This document shows positions 14,301-25,795 of a DNA stretch of 64,000 nt, in pieces. Position 1 is the stretch's first letter. Every line of letters starts with the position of its first letter. The notes beneath the pieces were generated by a model. It was not told the origin of the DNA. It searched no databases and was given only the letters and a program-made list of their open reading frames with translations. Source of the DNA: Motacilla alba alba (Eukaryota; Chordata; Aves; Passeriformes; Motacillidae); contig NC_052019.1 of the NCBI RefSeq assembly GCF_015832195.1, positions 50,285,016 through 50,349,015 of the forward strand. The letters are read 5' to 3'. The position numbers and the translations under genes were made by a program.

Positions 14301-15363
14301 GCAAATGGCAAGGAAGGTAGAGGCATAGATGAACTGCAAAAAATTTCACCTTTCCCTGCTTGAGGAATGACACAGTCTAGGAATGAAGAGATTTCACTCT
14401 TCAACAATGTGCCTGCAAATAATTTTGTCAAATAATGTACTTAAGAAATTGCTGCATATAATGTGTCCCAAAACCCCATAGTTTGGCTGAAATCTACCTC
14501 TGTAATGCTGTGGAAGAAGGTGGGAGAAAAAAGCTGTTTTCACTCTCTTTGTTCTGCATTTGTATGGGGATGAAGTAGGCTGCAGTGCAGAACAGTAGTT
14601 TTGTCACAGAAGATATCTCAGCTGATAAAAAGAAATAACCTTGTCACCTTCTGTATTCTTTGCTGAAGTTAACATTATATCATTATGCTTCTGGTATTTT
14701 ACAGTGAGACACAGAGTCAAACTAACATTTCTTTTGTCTTTTTAGTTTTTGTCCTCATTGTCAGAACCTTGACCTCTAGGCATAATGTGGGCATTGAATT
14801 AGACATCTGCTCTCTCTGGATTTTAGATATTTGTACCTTAACTAGAGACTTCAGCTCAGGAGTGTAACCCTGTTCTTGCTAACACTGGTGTAAGGTAGGG
14901 ATCATTACAATATAGTCAGTGGAATTATTCTGGTAGAAGATGGGGGTAAATGGGGCTCTGGATTGTCCACAGACTTTCAGAAAATTGGAAAAGATGTTGC
15001 AGTATGTCCTCCAATTACTATTAACAAAAGTGCTCTTCCCCACACAGCCATTTTTCTCAAAGTGGCAATTTCTTTCGAGCTTCGCTTCCCATTAAGACTT
15101 CCCCTGAATGAGGGCAAATGAGAGTGATGCTCACTTTCATCAGCCAGGCAGTATTGGAAGACTGGCCTTGCTATTACTATGCACTTACAAGCAGCTCAGA
15201 AGCAATTGCAACGCACTTGGTTGTCTAATTTGAAACTCTGAAAAATAAAGTAAAGGTTTTTTAAGGCTCAGTTCAGGAAGAGAATAGCCTGTGCAGCAGC
15301 ATTTAAAACTTTCAAGTGCTTTTTAGAACAATCTTGGTAGGAACTTTTCCTTCTCTTTTCCAG

Positions 15364-15425
15364 CATTTAGGATCCGGTGTGTTTCTCCTGTGAGAATTCA
15401 CGACAAGACATACCTTAGAGATAAG
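15364..15425 (+). other. Candidate internal exon (62 bp), unrecognised
   Basis: A pyrimidine-rich stretch (CTTTTCCTTCTCTTTTCCAG, ending at 15363) forms a textbook acceptor. The segment ends AAG followed by GTAAGA, a near-consensus U1 donor at 15426. Of three frames, two contain stops. The third is open through 20 codons after two leading bases: it begins FRIRC, contains RIHDKTY, and ends exactly on a codon boundary, so it would join a phase-1 and a phase-0 intron. I do not recognise the peptide. No neighbouring exon could be linked to it, so it could be one exon of a large gene whose introns cover this window, a lncRNA exon, or chance. There is no start codon in frame, as expected for an internal exon. 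Confidence 0.3.
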
Positions 15426-16820
15426 GTAAGAACTGTGAGAAAAGGGTTTGCCTTAATTGTTATTAACATGCCCAGATTTTACAGCAAAAAGCAGACCTGG
15501 TCTTGGTAGGCAGCTACACAGAAATTAAACCGCACCACAAAACAAGCTGTGAGCTTTGAACGGTGATCCCAGCTTGGCTGAAAAATTGAATACCAAATTC
15601 TGCACTGAGGTCTCTTGTGAGCTAATGAGTGAAATCCATTGGTTCTTGTCCTTCCTGTCCTTCATGGGCTTGGAAGGAGTCTTGCTTACAGATCATGAGC
15701 CCAGATTTGACTTGGGCACTCAGATCTAACCCAGTGGTCAGAGTCCTGACAGTCTGTTTAAACAAAAATTGTTTTCATCTCTGTAATACCAAATTTATAT
15801 GCATTTATACTCCCTTATCTATGCTTGGATTGTGACAGAATCTAATTTAGGAAATTTTATTAATCACTTTTGAATCAAACTCTGTATCTGCTTTGTAAAG
15901 GAGATTAAATAAAGAGATATCCTGTTCATATTTATGAGGTGTTTTCCTCTACCGCAGAAGCATAACTTCTGGTTTATTGCTCCTAAACAGCTTTTCAAAA
16001 TAATGTGGGCTGAGAAACTATTTACACTGAGATACACACAGCTCTCTTTGCTTACATTTATGTTTTTGCATCAGTCCATAAGCAGCTGCCAGCTGAGGAA
16101 TACCCAGCTCCAGCATTCTTGGTCTGGAGTGTTTGTACTTCACCCCGTAAAGCCATGTCCGATGGGGAGAGAATATGCATGCAAAGGAAATCCTCAACAG
16201 TTAATTGCAAAGTCTGTGTTTTGTCAAATTTAATGCATTTATGGGTACAGTTATGCCTCCACTTTTCTGCTTATAGGCCAGTTATTGCCCATCCAGTCTT
16301 ATAAGGATTCATGAACAGTAGAGTTTGGAAAAAAGTTATAATGGAAAAATACAATTCTAGTGCTAATATGAAGACATGGTACTAAAACAAAACAGTTATA
16401 AAAATTTATAGGAAATTTTCAAAAGAGAAAAGTCAAGAGGATTGTAACTGAAACAATCTGGTTTCTAAGTGACTTTCATTTACTTTAGCAGTCGTGCTGA
16501 AAATACTGTTATGGGTTAGGTAAATAAATTTTTTTGTGAGAGAAAATATTTACTATTTGGCATCCTGGTGGTTTAAATCCTTTTTTATAAAAATCTAATG
16601 GAAATCTGCAGTAACCTTCAGTGTCTACAGATTAAAGCTCTCTCATCAGGAAATCCCAAAATGCTACACAAAATGCACAAGAAATGGTTTTGATGTTAAG
16701 GGAAAAAGGGAGGGAGTTTGCTCAGGCTGTACTGTTGCAGAGACAGTGAAGTGAAATCTTCATCTGAAGTTCTTTTCATTTGATGATATTTTTGTCTTAT
16801 TCTCTGATATAAGTTCAGTA
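15426..16820. other. Unique sequence between exon candidate and solo LTR
   Basis: If the exon candidate is real, this is the start of the following intron. Overlapping small frames at 15934-16304 have no recognisable domain. Confidence 0.55.
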
Positions 16821-16826
16821 TAGGTA
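16821..16826. repeat. Target-site duplication, left copy (TAGGTA)
   Basis: This 6-bp sequence lies directly before the TGTC end of the solo LTR and is identical to the six bases directly after its GACA end. It marks the left integration boundary. The perfect match suggests the insertion is not very old. Confidence 0.8.
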
Positions 16827-16894
16827 TGTCGTAATACGACACGAAAAGACGACACGGACACTGCTGCTCTCCAGGTGAACAAAAAAGAGGGACC

Positions 16895-16900
16895 TTTATT
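16895..16900 (-). promoter_or_regulatory. LTR polyadenylation signal AATAAA
   Basis: The minus-strand AATAAA lies about 70 bases before the LTR 3' end and about 14 bases after a TATAAAT box (16914-16920). This is the usual order in short-R retroviral LTRs. It sets the LTR orientation. Whether it is still used cannot be told from sequence. Confidence 0.6.
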
Positions 16901-16913
16901 TTCTGCCTCCAAA

Positions 16914-16920
16914 ATTTATA
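16914..16920 (-). promoter_or_regulatory. LTR TATA box (TATAAAT)
   Basis: The minus-strand TATAAAT sits in the LTR just upstream of AATAAA, the position expected for the U3 core promoter. Activity is unknown. Confidence 0.45.
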
Positions 16921-17122
16921 GTTTTCCAAAAGTGACAGTGGATTGGAGGGTGACAGTGCCACCTCTCCAATGACACTGGACAGACCAAGAGTCCATCAAT
17001 TCTCTCCTCCTCCATGAAAGAATGCAAAACATAAGTTGTTTACAGAACTGTGTGTGAGAAAGTTTGTTACAAGAATGCAAACATCAGAAGGCTTAGCAAG
17101 GTCTTAGAAAATCAGGGTGACA

Positions 17123-17128
17123 TAGGTA
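17123..17128. repeat. Target-site duplication, right copy (TAGGTA)
   Basis: Right-hand partner of the duplication flanking the solo LTR. The pair fixes the element boundaries to the base. Confidence 0.8.
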
Positions 17129-18641
17129 TTCTACATATATATGACACACATTTTGTACATTTGGGGTTCCTGTCAAGTGTAATCAGTATGAGTAGAGTAT
17201 CTGTATGGATACAAAGATGATCTAGGTTTCATGAAAAAAAGAAAAAAAAACCACTTTAAATCAATCCAGGCCTGGATGGGAAGTCTGTGCATGTTCAGGG
17301 TGCTGCACAGAGCCTTTGAGCCCTTGCCCTTCAGAGGTAGCTTATGGATGTAGGATTCTTTTCGAATCAATAGGATCCAAATGGCTGGTCAAAAGATGAC
17401 GGAATTGAAAGTTTCAAAGCTGCATTGCATGAATGCTCTTTTAAATAGATGTAATTTGTGGGAGGAGAGTTTTCAGGTGTTGATTTTTAACTTTGAAGTT
17501 AGCAAAAATGCTGAATTGCATTGCCTGGTGTTTCTGTCTAATCGGCAGAATGGTACTGGTAAACATACCTGACATCTGGAAATTATCACATTGTGAAGTA
17601 ATTTTCTTTAAAGTATTTCTAAATTTTTTGTTGTTGTTGTAATCATGTATAGTGGCTCAGATGTAGGCTTGCAACAGAACCCTCCATCAGGGAAATTAGG
17701 CATTTCAGTCTTAAATGTATAAGGTTTCTCATGTTACCATTTTAGAGATAGGTTTATCAAACCTGTTCAAAGCAATGTTCCCTGTTTGAAAGAATTCAAT
17801 CTGATTCTGTTTGCTGCTGTTCCGAGTGCAGAAATGCAGAGATACCCTGGAATAAGATAGACACAGACAGCACTGGAGTGGTTTTGCAGCATTGTGTAAG
17901 TGGATTTGTCTATTCTTGGAGGCCTCCTTAACCTTGCTTCATGTCTCCTTAATGAGACTGCTGGCAAAAATTTCAGTGTGAGCTGTTCAAGTATGACGAG
18001 ACTGACTACAAAAAAACCTCAGTAGAGCTGCAGAGCACATTTTTGATTCTCTAGTTTACCTACTTGACTCTGTTCACTCTGTCTCCTCACAACACCCTGC
18101 CAAAATAACCTTGAGAAATGTAATTATACACTCACTATTGATTAGAAAGGATCCATATTTAATTGTGTGTAACATGTTCCACTTTTAAACTTTTAGTTCT
18201 TTGTTCATCAACACTTCGTGTCAGACTGCAGCTCACTTTCAGCCACTGCAGTAATGATCTTCATAGGAAAATGAGGTTTCTCCCTTACTGAAATTGCTTA
18301 AAGAACAGACTTGCTTCCTGCTTCTCTATCTGCATGCAAGCTGTCATCCTTCCTTTGGTACAGAAGTGTGACCAGTCATTCCTCCTTGAAGGATCTTATT
18401 TGTAGTTTTTACAAGGAAAACAGCATTGCTGAGGCAGTACTTTGAGATCTTTGCATTGAATCTGTACTGCAGTCCCAAGGGACCATGTCAGTTAAATTTG
18501 GACCTATGGCTGTAGCAGTTTCTTCATTTTTACTTCACAAAAACTTTTAAATATAGTGGTATAAGATCATGTATTTGAGCAAACCTAAAGTCTTCTCTAA
18601 TCTGTTCCTATTTACTGCAAAAAGCCCCACTTTTGCAGTAG

Positions 18642-18665
18642 AACATACAATTAAACATACAATTA
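18642..18665 (+). repeat. Perfect two-copy 12-bp tandem duplication
   Basis: AACATACAATTA occurs twice in direct succession. Confidence 0.85.
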
Positions 18666-20768
18666 AAACCTCCTGAACTTCAGCATACTAAAACTCTCTG
18701 ACTTTGCAGGCAGTCTCCTTAGAAGTAAAACGTGGTGAGTTGCCTCTTGTTTAATAAGGAGTCCTGCGCAAAAAAAAGCTTAGATTACAGTATTTTTCTC
18801 AAGTAGAAGCCTAATTGAATCTTTCTTCCAGAGAAAATCTAATTTATGATCCTTAGAGATGCAGCTTGAAATTCTTGCTTCTGAATCTGCATCAACCCTC
18901 TGGGCGGGGTTTGGGTTTTATGGTTGGTTCAGTGAAGAGTAAAAACTGAGGACTTTAGTCTCTATATATGGTTCATGTCTGCTCTGAACTGGAAGAAATG
19001 CCATGACAGCAACTCACATCATTGTACTTCCAAAAAGCCAGACCTACCTGACTGCAGTTCTGCACTGGGAGTTTTTGCCTAGACCTTCTTCGGTCCCAAA
19101 CGTGGGCAGACTGCTACAGAAAATTCAGGGTCAAATTCAGAAGCCTCACACTTGGTGCTTAGGGAATGAGCTTGGGATGAAAGAAAATTAAAAATTCTCT
19201 CCCCAGTGATTACCTCTGTCTTCTTGCTCAAATAGCTTCTACAGACTTTATATAGGGTGATGGTATTCATAGGACATGTTTACTTGCATCCATGGATTCA
19301 GACTACCTTAATATGATAGCCTCATAGGAATCAGGGCTCTGCACTGCAAAGAATCTGTGTGCAGCCATGCTGTGCTCCTCATTGTCTCTTGAGAGATTTG
19401 GTTGCTACCAAGGCAGTGCATGGGTGAGTAAAAGGAGAATGAATGTGTCCTCAGAAGACACCATTATAAAATACTTCCCTCTGCAGAAATTGTGACATAA
19501 AAATGCACAGATGAGCTCATTGCCTAGTGGGGCTATTTCTGGGATGTTTACCCTCACCTCTTTCTCAGAGCTGTGCCTACTGTAAGCAACCAGTTTTGAA
19601 GGTTTGCTTAAGATAGCAGTGCAGTGTTAAGCAGCGGAAGCATTTTCCTTTGAACATGGCTATATGCCAAGAGAAAGTAGCTATGAGTAGTTCATTTGTA
19701 CAATAAACCCAGTTGTTAATATGCTCTGGGAGCTGTTTGGTTCCAAAATGTTATAAGTTGAGGAACATTATAACTGGAAAGTGCTTTTAATAGCAAATGA
19801 TCTGTATGGAGTAACAAAAAGAGGGAAGTTGCAAGGGAAGTACAAAGATCAGGTTCAAAAGCATATCAGAATAACTCATAGGGTTACAGCAAAGATTTAT
19901 ATGGAGTAATTTCATGGGGTCCTGTCTTTGTTGAGATTATCCCTGTTATATAGGACTACAAGGCCATAACTGAACTGAGAATGAGATATATGTATCCTGT
20001 AGTTGATAAAGGAGGTACAATAATACCTCATTATAAAAATAATGATTTATAGAAACCAGAATGACTTATGGCTTTCTTTAACATTAAGCAAGAAAAGAAT
20101 AACAGGAACAGTCCTAAGGCTTGTTCATTCTCTGAGCAAGAAGTAGGTCTCCAAATCTTCCAGACTGTCTTGATCAACAGGAAAAAAAAAAAAACCACAC
20201 CAAAAACTGTGAAAACCTGTTTTAAAAAATCACTTATGAATACAGTAGCTGGTACTGGGTTTTGAAAAGATCAGCAAGAAAAAAGGCATAATAAATGCCT
20301 GATGTTCATCTATCAGAATATGGTTTGCATTAATTAAATGAAATCTTTTGTATGCCAGGAAGCAGATCTAGAAAGACACTGTTCTATAGTCAAGATATGT
20401 GTTGCTGGTACTGTGTAGGTATATTCTCCTGCTAGTAAAGACTTTTGATTGAAATCCTCCATTTTTTTTAGTACTACAGTTTAGCTCTGAAGCATCCTGC
20501 TGAGTGTTTCTGCTCTTATTTCAAATATGATAATGCCACCATGATGCCTTGTGTTGTGTAGTTCTGAAAATGATAACACCCCTCAAACAAACATGATAAT
20601 TTGTGGAACTATAGGAAGATGTACATAGTAACAGTGGCAAGACTGATAGGAGAAGAATCTTATTCTCAGAAGTTCACTTTTGGAATTTAAAAAATAGACT
20701 GTGTGAGCTGAGACGGAAAATAAGATTTTACCTGAAAATTACATTCAAGATATCTCTTCTATACTTTC

Positions 20769-20784
20769 TTTTTTTTTTTTTTTT
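20769..20784 (+). repeat. Poly-T tract (16 T)
   Basis: A homopolymer T-run. The flanks look unique. Confidence 0.8.
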
Positions 20785-20878
20785 CCCTATGAAAGCTTAT
20801 TGGCGTACCCTTTTAATATATTGCATTTGTGAAGGAGGAAAAGTGAGCAGGGAATTACCTAACTAATGTACTTCTAGG

Positions 20879-20918
20879 CAACTTACATTCCTTCTAAACA
20901 ACTTAAATTCCTTCTAAA
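20879..20918 (+). repeat. Two-copy 20-bp tandem duplication
   Basis: CAACTTACATTCCTTCTAAA is followed directly by a copy with one substitution (C to A at the eighth base). Confidence 0.9.
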
Positions 20919-21128
20919 TGATTAATGGATATCCCAATAACCAACATTTACATCAGATAAAGAGCTATGGTAGTTGATTCAAAAATTGGTTATGAAAACT
21001 ACAGTTTCCAATCTAATTCTTGGAGCCATGAGATTAAAAATTAAATCCCTTTTTTAGGAGCAATATGAACAGTAGTTATATTTGACATCATGATCTCAAA
21101 GTACAAGTTGCACTGCACAGAAAATATT

Positions 21129-21182
21129 CCATCCATCCATCCATCCATCCATCCATCCATCCATCCATCCATCCATCCATCC
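21129..21182 (+). repeat. (CATC)n microsatellite
   Basis: An uninterrupted run of CCAT/CATC tetranucleotides, about 13 units. On the minus strand it translates to a repeating WMDG stretch in a 72-codon frame, which is not a gene. It lies about 180 bp left of the CR1 fragment. Confidence 0.98.
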
Positions 21183-21363
21183 CTGCCTTCTCTTAGCTTA
21201 TAGGCACCCAGGCCCATATGAGTAGGTGGATCTATTGGACACAAATTGATTCCTGTCATGTGAGTAAGAAGACAGCCTGTAAAAGTGATGTCACAGTGTG
21301 TTCCACATCTCTTGAGGACAGTGTCACTACTTTAATGAGCTCCTTGGAGTAAAACTTGTTTAA

Positions 21364-21625
21364 AATCACAGAATTACAGAAAATGCTGTGTTGGAAGTGA
21401 CCCATGAGGATCATTGAGTCCAACTCCTGGCCTGGCACAGGATATCCCAAGAGTCACTCCATGTGCCTGAGAGCACTGTCCAAACATTTCTTCAGCTCTG
21501 TCATTCTTGGTGCTGTGACCACTTCCCTGGGAAGCCCATTCCAGCCAGCATCCAGCCACCCTCTGGGTGAAGAACCTTTTTCTAATACTTGACCAAAAAC
21601 TCCCCTGACACAGCTTCATGCCAAG
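21364..21625 (-). mobile_element. CR1 LINE fragment, 5'-truncated, minus orientation
   Basis: Read on the minus strand, the element ends with the CR1-type tail of ATTCTGTGAT-like octamers (plus strand AATCACAGAATTACAG at the left edge). The plus-strand text that follows matches, phrase by phrase, the reverse complement of the avian CR1 3' region as I remember it. Examples are the GGAAGTGACCC, CCAACTCCTGGCC, CACTTCCCTGGGAAGCCC and TGAAGAACCTTTTTCTAAT segments. Only about 260 bp of 3' end is present, typical of 5'-truncated CR1 copies, and no reverse transcriptase segment remains. Open frames inside it (21374-21619 minus, 21404-21592 plus) are chance frames. The right (5') edge is placed to within about 15 bases. 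Confidence 0.93.
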
Positions 21626-21895
21626 GCAGGTTTAGGGGAGCTTTCCTCTCAACACATGCATCTGTGTAAGCCAAATTGAATAGATCTGTACTGCAAACAC
21701 CAGACTGGATGTCAGTGCTTTTTACTTCATCGTGAGCAGGGAAGAAGAGAATCATATACTTCAATTTCTTTTGTCACATATATTATTTATATGTCCCAAA
21801 ATATCCTGCATCCAAGTTTTTTAGAAACTCTTACAAATGTGGATCTTTCCAGGAGCTATTTTGGATTCTTAAATTTCATATGTCCTTCCCAACCA

Positions 21896-21936
21896 CCCCC
21901 CCCCCCCCCCAGAAAAAAAAAAAAAAAAAAAAAAAA
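21896..21936 (+). repeat. C15 tract abutting A24 tract
   Basis: Fifteen C residues, then AG, then 24 A residues. Both are homopolymers and hard to sequence accurately. The 61-codon frame across them reads poly-P/poly-K and is spurious. Confidence 0.9.
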
Positions 21937-24082
21937 CAGGGAAAAAAGAAAAAATAAAGAGACAACAAAAACCTGACAACTTAGATCTGATCTTTTTCTT
22001 CAAGATATATTCATACATATACAAATAAGTAGTGAGTTATATTAATATTCCATCTGACTCTCTCATCACCTGCGTGTAGTTGCAATTGCCAGTTTACAGG
22101 CCATTGTAGCCGTTTTGCAGGTGATGCTTAGCCACTGCTTTCATGTAAATCTAGCACATAAAATGAGTGTAGAAATACTACATACTCATCTACTGCGTTG
22201 TTTGTATTTTCAATCAGAAAGTGGTAACTGCTACCTAAATGATAATGTCAACCATTCAGCTGCCGCTTAAGTTACTAAATAACTATTCAATGCTGCTATT
22301 ACAATAGGGTTATAGCAGTGTACAGTTTAGCAGAAGTACTCTAAAGTTATACCTCAGGAAGTATGCATTTGGCAAGAATACATACAAAAATCACCACCTT
22401 TAAAAAAAAATGTTCTTGAAGCAACTATTGTGACAAATCAAACAGATGCATGAAATAAGGAATTTTGAATGACAGATAGAGGGGTTAAAAATAGAGACCA
22501 GTGCAGCTGGATTTTGGACTCTTACATAATATCTGGGCTGACAGTCACAAATGTGAGACTGTGGCTTTGCTTTAAGAAAACTTCTCTTCCTTGGTCAGTC
22601 TGTCAAAGCTCTGAGAGTCATAGTTGTTCTGAAACAGGGAAAGTAACTTCTGCCAGCAACACATGTGAAAACAAAAGTGTCAGATTTCATGACATTTTAA
22701 AATATTCCTCTGACTTTTGAAAGCTCCACAAAAACTTTAACTACTAGAGGAAATCACAGTGAGTGTCTTTACTGATGTTTTGTCTTTGGCTGCTCTGCTC
22801 CAGACTGATCAAATTACTGCACACAAAAGCACTTCTGACAAGGCCCAGCTAAGATCCTATTTTTTCACATTAATACAATAAGGAGGATTGTCAGAATGGG
22901 ACCATCATCTGCTGTGAAATGGCTTGGATAAATATGTGTTCTATATAAGGAAATGGTAGTCAAATTGTTCTATTTCCTAACTGGCTCTGCCAATTGACCA
23001 AGGTACAGTTATGCCCTCCCACAACAATTCATGTCGTGCATTATATTCTGTCATTATCAAGTCCTAAGAAAGTCTTTGAATGGCTCATGTCTGATACAGT
23101 AGAAAAACTGAAAAGAGTAGATTGAGGCACCAGCTCTTCTGCACTCAGTCCATTATGGGAAACCCCAGAGCTCAAGAAACCACCTCAAATGGATTGCTGC
23201 TGGTTACAGGGAGTAACAGCTACTCTGAAGAGATCATCACTTGGTCTCTCTTTTCAGCAGCAGTGATGCCTGGGAGCCCTGATGGTCCTTGACTCAGGAG
23301 AGAACTTCTGTGTTTGAAATAGCATTGCCTCATGGAAATGTCATGAGGAAATAGAGCAGGGATATGGGGAAATACAAGAGAAAAAACATGAAATAGCACA
23401 AGGACAAGAATCTTTTTCAGAAGGGTATTTAGTCCTATTAGGTAATGTTGAGAAGAGAATGAGAATGGAAGAATAGGAGAAGGATGTGTAAGACAAGCAT
23501 ATGTCATCCCAGGCACTAGAAGAAAGAAGTGGAAGAACTCTTGTTCCTTTAACAGTTCAGCAGAACTTAAAATCCTGGTCTGCATCCCTGAGCCATGTCT
23601 CATTACACTTTTATGAAGAAAGATGTTTACTTTGATTGGAAATACTTGTATAAAAAATTTGTTTGGACTTGGTCTGTGGGAAGAAAATACTGTGCATACC
23701 TAGTCAACAGATTATGTGAGTGGACCAGAAGCCCTCACATAAATATGAAGGCTTTCAGAAGACAAAATGAGGCTTTCAGAATTAAAAGTAGAAAATACTT
23801 ATATGATTTTTTTTTAATCTGCTATGTTGAAATAACTGAAGGATATAAGCCTGAAATTTTTGTGGCACAATTGAGTAGAAAAGAATTAGTTTTGTCAAGC
23901 AAAATATGCCTGGGAACTTAATATTATTCAGATGATGTCAAATGCAGAGCAAACAACATAAATGCTGAGCTGTGAGAAACTCTGTGTGAATAAATATGTG
24001 CCTATCACACTTTAGACATAAAATATTCATATATTTCAACGCTAATTCTTCCCTGACTGGACTGCTTCCTGAAAATAAAAAC

Positions 24083-24100
24083 AAAAAAAAAAAAAAAAAA
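24083..24100 (+). repeat. Poly-A tract (18 A)
   Basis: An A-run preceded by AAAATAAAAAC. No retrocopy is recognised upstream. Confidence 0.8.
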
Positions 24101-25612
24101 GAAAAAGTTTTCACAAAAAAATCACTGGATACAGCTTATACTTAATATTAGTGGTAAAAACAGTGCCTGGAAACATCAAGCAGCCCTTTTTAAAACTCCA
24201 TTCTATTTTAATTGTGAACCTTCACATTACAGGGTGGTAATTAGAGGAGCAGACTTAGCATGGAGGTAAACAGCTTTTTTTCTGCATCATTGCCTGACAG
24301 TTTGGAGCTGGTTGGGATTCAAGTCCAGACCCTGAATCGCTGGTGTCTCAGAAGCAGCTACGGATTAACATTTAATAAAGAGTAGGTCAGCTATGACCAG
24401 CTTTAATTGAAAAGGGACAGCCAGGGATAATTTCAAATGTACCACCATGGTTTCTTGCCTATCTGAGAGCAAGGTCAGAGCTCTCACTTCCTAAGTGCCC
24501 TTATTGCTGATAGAAAAAGCCCAGCATTTTGAATCTTTCTGATCAGGTCCAGGGGTAATACTAAACCAAAAATTATGTGCAAATACTCATTTTATTGGAC
24601 ATTTTGGTCATTCACAGCACTATGGGCTGAGAGAGACAGCTCACCTCTTTGAATGGCAAGTCTGAAGAGAAGCAGCAATTTTAATCAATGCACAAGCATT
24701 GCTCCTCCATCATGCTATAAGTAAGCACATAAGCAATGCAAGGACCTGATTCTGTGCTTCTGTTCCCACATCTGTACCTTTGGAATACAATATTTAGGGA
24801 CAAATAACGGTCTTTAAGCTTGTGAGGTACTGTGCTAACAGAGTGATGCTAAAAAGATATCTGTAAAGAGATAGGTGCTCCAAAGCAGTCTCTTCCTGGG
24901 CAAAACAGCACGCACCCTATTGACACTGCAATTATGGAGCACTGCCAAAGCCTGCCCGCTCTTGATTTTATGTCTACTGGATTCCTCTGCCCTGTTACTG
25001 GTACAGATCTACCTTGGTTAACTCAGTTCTCTCTGCCATGGCATTCCCAAACTTCAGGCTCCTGGGGATTTACCCATCTTCTCAAAACAACAGCCTTGCC
25101 TCTCTTGTGAGCTCCCTATTTTCTTTCTCACTTGGGCTTAGTATTACTTGAGTGTTACACAAAACTTTTCCTGGGATATTTTATTGAGTGTTTTCTTTCT
25201 CAATCATCATCCTTATTTTTCATACTCATCTTACAGCTGAATTTTCTTTCTGTCTCTGTACAACTCACCACTTGTGGTTACTTATGTATTTCTTTGTGCA
25301 GTTCCTGACATCTGAAACTGATTATGAAACTCTTAATTTTCTTCCAAAGTCTCAACTGAAGATCTACCTTTTGGCGCTTGCCTGTATATCTTAATATTCT
25401 CATCGTAGTTTTTCTATTATAAACCCATCAATAAACAGCATATATTATATGGGAATACATAGTATATTTTTTTAAAGTTATAGAAAATAAGGCCTAATTG
25501 TGTTGGCTAGCTTTTTTCTTATTAGCATTAGCTGGAAAAAAAATTCCATAACTTTCTACAGAATGACACAGATACACTCTGGATACAGTGAAAAAGAGTA
25601 GGGCACAGGATA

Positions 25613-25655
25613 TTTTGTTTATTTGTTTGTTTGTTTGTTTTTATTTGTTTATTTA
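25613..25655 (+). repeat. (TTTG)n repeat with TTTA variants
   Basis: A tetranucleotide TTTG array interrupted by TTTA units. Confidence 0.9.
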
Positions 25656-25772
25656 GAAGACTTGCTAGCAATCCTAGATGCCATGCAATGCACCAGAAGC
25701 TGCTCACCTGTGTGGTGGCTGCTTAAGATTGAGCACCAATCTGGTTCAGGGCCAGGAAATTCACATAGCAGG

Positions 25773-25795
25773 AAAAAAAAAAAAAAAAAAAAAAA
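25773..25795 (+). repeat. Poly-A tract (23 A)
   Basis: An uninterrupted run of 23 A, the longest on the plus strand after the one at 21913. The preceding 150 bases match no repeat or gene that I recognise, so a retrocopy origin is only a possibility. Confidence 0.85.

Larger units (their letters stand above)
7246..15363. other. Unique AT-rich sequence, no gene seen
   Basis: Holds the GT and AC microsatellites, a weak 35-bp minus-strand exon candidate at 10109-10143, and an AT-rich block at about 12040-12420 that looks like a conserved non-coding element. Nothing else was recognised. Confidence 0.6.
16827..17122 (-). mobile_element. Solo LTR of an endogenous retrovirus (ERVK-like), 296 bp
   Basis: The element begins TGTC and ends GACA, so it has matched 4-bp terminal inverted ends. 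It is bracketed by identical 6-bp direct repeats TAGGTA at 16821-16826 and 17123-17128, as expected of a target-site duplication. Orientation is minus: TTTATT at 16895-16900 reads AATAAA on the minus strand, and a TATAAAT box lies just upstream at 16914-16920. The U5 end (16827-16860) carries five CpGs in about 31 bases against a CpG-poor background, and two copies of CGACACG. No gag, pol or env sequence adjoins it, so it is a solo LTR left by recombination between two LTRs. A 6-bp duplication suits ERVK-type integrases. The passerine ERVK assignment rests on my recollection of the U5 end and needs a repeat-library search. The open frame crossing it (16696-16962, minus) is not a gene. Confidence 0.85.
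17129..21128. other. Unique AT-rich sequence, no gene seen
   Basis: Contains small tandem duplications and a T16 tract but no recognised gene or transposon. Confidence 0.65.

Noticed and set aside
21374..21619. Minus-strand 81-codon frame
   Set aside because: Lies wholly inside the CR1 3' region, which is non-coding in these truncated copies.
23220..23603. 127-codon minus-strand open frame, the longest in the window
   Set aside because: Length is within chance expectation for 64 kb. No domain, no splice or promoter context, and low-complexity hydrophobic composition.
25650..25795. Sequence ahead of the A23 run as a possible processed retrocopy
   Set aside because: No similarity to any gene I recognise, and no flanking direct repeats were found around the tail.
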